6,751 nucleotides of DNA. It comes from JAEUMD01 sp050250815. GTDB lineage: Bacteria; Pseudomonadota; Alphaproteobacteria; Rhizobiales; Hyphomicrobiaceae. Below, one piece after another: positions 6,554 to 6,751 of this stretch (positions within the stretch are counted from its first letter, which is position 1; each line of letters opens with the position of its first letter). Made by a program: the position numbers and the translations under genes. Under the pieces are notes generated by a model that was given only the letters and a program-made list of their open reading frames with translations, made no database searches and was not told the origin of the DNA. The stretch lies in assembly GCA_050250815.1 (NCBI GenBank), contig JBFWNY010000067.1, positions 1 to 6,751 of the forward strand. The letters are read 5' to 3'.

Positions 6554-6603
6554 CGGGTAGGCATCTGCCAACCCGTCTCGACCGAACTACCCGAGCGGGT
6601 AGC
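6554..6603. promoter_or_regulatory. Cluster of four CGGGTAG-like heptamers in two inverted pairs
   Basis: CGGGTAG occurs exactly three times, at 6555-6561 (+), 6588-6594 (-) and 6597-6603 (+), plus the variant CGGGTTG at 6570-6576 (-). The inner pair forms the 16-base palindrome CTACCCG-AG-CGGGTAG (6588-6603). The outer pair sits in a 24-base imperfect palindrome (6554-6577: ACGGGT-A-GGCA-TC-TGCC-A-ACCCGT, with one A-A mismatch). Four copies of a 7-mer within 50 bases strongly suggests binding sites for a dimeric regulator. The protein is unknown. Confidence 0.55.
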
Positions 6604-6716
6604 CCATCGCAGTCATCTGGGTGGGATTGCTGCAGCGCGCGCCACTGTTTCGCTTCGCTATATGCGCGCTCGATAGCCAACGTGCGCGCGAATGCCGCAC
6701 AGTAGGTCGCGCAATG

Positions 6717-6734
6717 GCCGACGCAAGCGTCGGC
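6717..6734. repeat. Perfect 8-bp palindrome near the right edge
   Basis: GCCGACGC (6717-6724) and GCGTCGGC (6727-6734) are perfect reverse complements around AA. It can form a hairpin with a 4-base loop and a 7-bp stem. With no T-run on either side it is not a clear terminator; it may belong to the 3' end of a gene outside the window or be another operator. Confidence 0.35.
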
Positions 6735-6751
6735 GCGTGCCGTTTGCTGCA

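Larger units (their letters stand above)
6376..6751 (-). promoter_or_regulatory. Upstream control region of the sgaA-led block, no gene seen
   Basis: The 376 bases upstream of sgaA contain only short open frames on either strand (76 codons or fewer) that show no family resemblance, so I treat the region as non-coding. It is rich in palindromes and repeated words (6476-6487, 6554-6603, 6717-6734, and TTGCTGCA three times), as expected of a regulated promoter. In Methylobacterium extorquens the serine-cycle operon that starts with sga is activated by the LysR-type regulator QscR binding upstream of sga; similar control here is inference. An inverted repeat CGGCGG/CCGCCG (6430-6435, 6454-6459) may fold in the leader RNA. 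Confidence 0.55.
6413..6751 (+). repeat. TTGCTGCA word repeated three times upstream of sgaA
   Basis: TTGCTGCA occurs at 6413-6420, 6628-6635 and 6744-6751, all in the same orientation. The first two are extended to TTGCTGCAG and are both preceded by TCTGGGT (6407-6413; 6617-6623, with 4 bases between). The span given covers the outer copies; the sequence between them is not repeated. Confidence 0.35.

Noticed and set aside
6376..6564. 63-residue N-terminal extension of SgaA
   Set aside because: The extra residues show no family similarity, and the GGAGGAG directly before the ATG at 6375 gives a better start with the normal family N-terminus.
6450..6705. Short open frames upstream of sgaA on both strands (76 and 67 codons)
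   Set aside because: Neither shows a family resemblance or good ribosome binding site, and they overlap the palindrome-rich probable control region.

Overview
The window is a GC-rich piece of an alphaproteobacterial-type chromosome. It carries one block of serine-cycle (formaldehyde and C1 assimilation) genes, all on the minus strand. Read in the direction of transcription, from high to low coordinates, the order is sgaA (serine-glyoxylate aminotransferase), mcl (malyl-CoA lyase), mtkA and mtkB (malate-CoA ligase beta and alpha), and ppc (phosphoenolpyruvate carboxylase), which is cut by the left edge. The gene set and protein sizes point to a serine-cycle methylotroph related to Hyphomicrobium, Methylobacterium or similar Hyphomicrobiales. 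That placement is inferred from gene content, not from a database match.

Layout: 1-1703 is the first 567 codons of ppc. 1704-1895 is a gene-free gap with two hairpin-forming inverted repeats. 1896-2795 is mtkB and 2814-3992 is mtkA, only 18 bases apart. 3993-4079 is a short gap with two small hairpins and a strong ribosome binding site. 4080-5036 is mcl. 5037-5154 is a gap with a 9-bp-stem hairpin directly after sgaA. 5155-6375 is sgaA. 6376-6751 has no convincing gene and looks like the control region. It holds a cluster of four CGGGTAG-like heptamers in inverted pairs, a TTGCT-TG-AGCAA palindrome, a second palindrome near the right edge, and a repeated TTGCTGCA word.

The genes form a pathway segment. 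Ppc carboxylates phosphoenolpyruvate to oxaloacetate, and malate dehydrogenase (not in the window) reduces this to malate. MtkAB activates malate to malyl-CoA with ATP, and Mcl splits malyl-CoA into acetyl-CoA and glyoxylate. SgaA aminates glyoxylate to glycine using serine and releases hydroxypyruvate. Other serine-cycle genes (hydroxypyruvate reductase, glycerate kinase, glyA, mtdA, fch) are not present here.

The core content is a known pathway and I see no undescribed defence or mobile system. The points most worth a second look are the non-canonical active-site motifs of the Ppc, the operator-like inverted-repeat cluster upstream of sgaA, and the hairpins that follow sgaA, mcl and mtkB but not mtkA.
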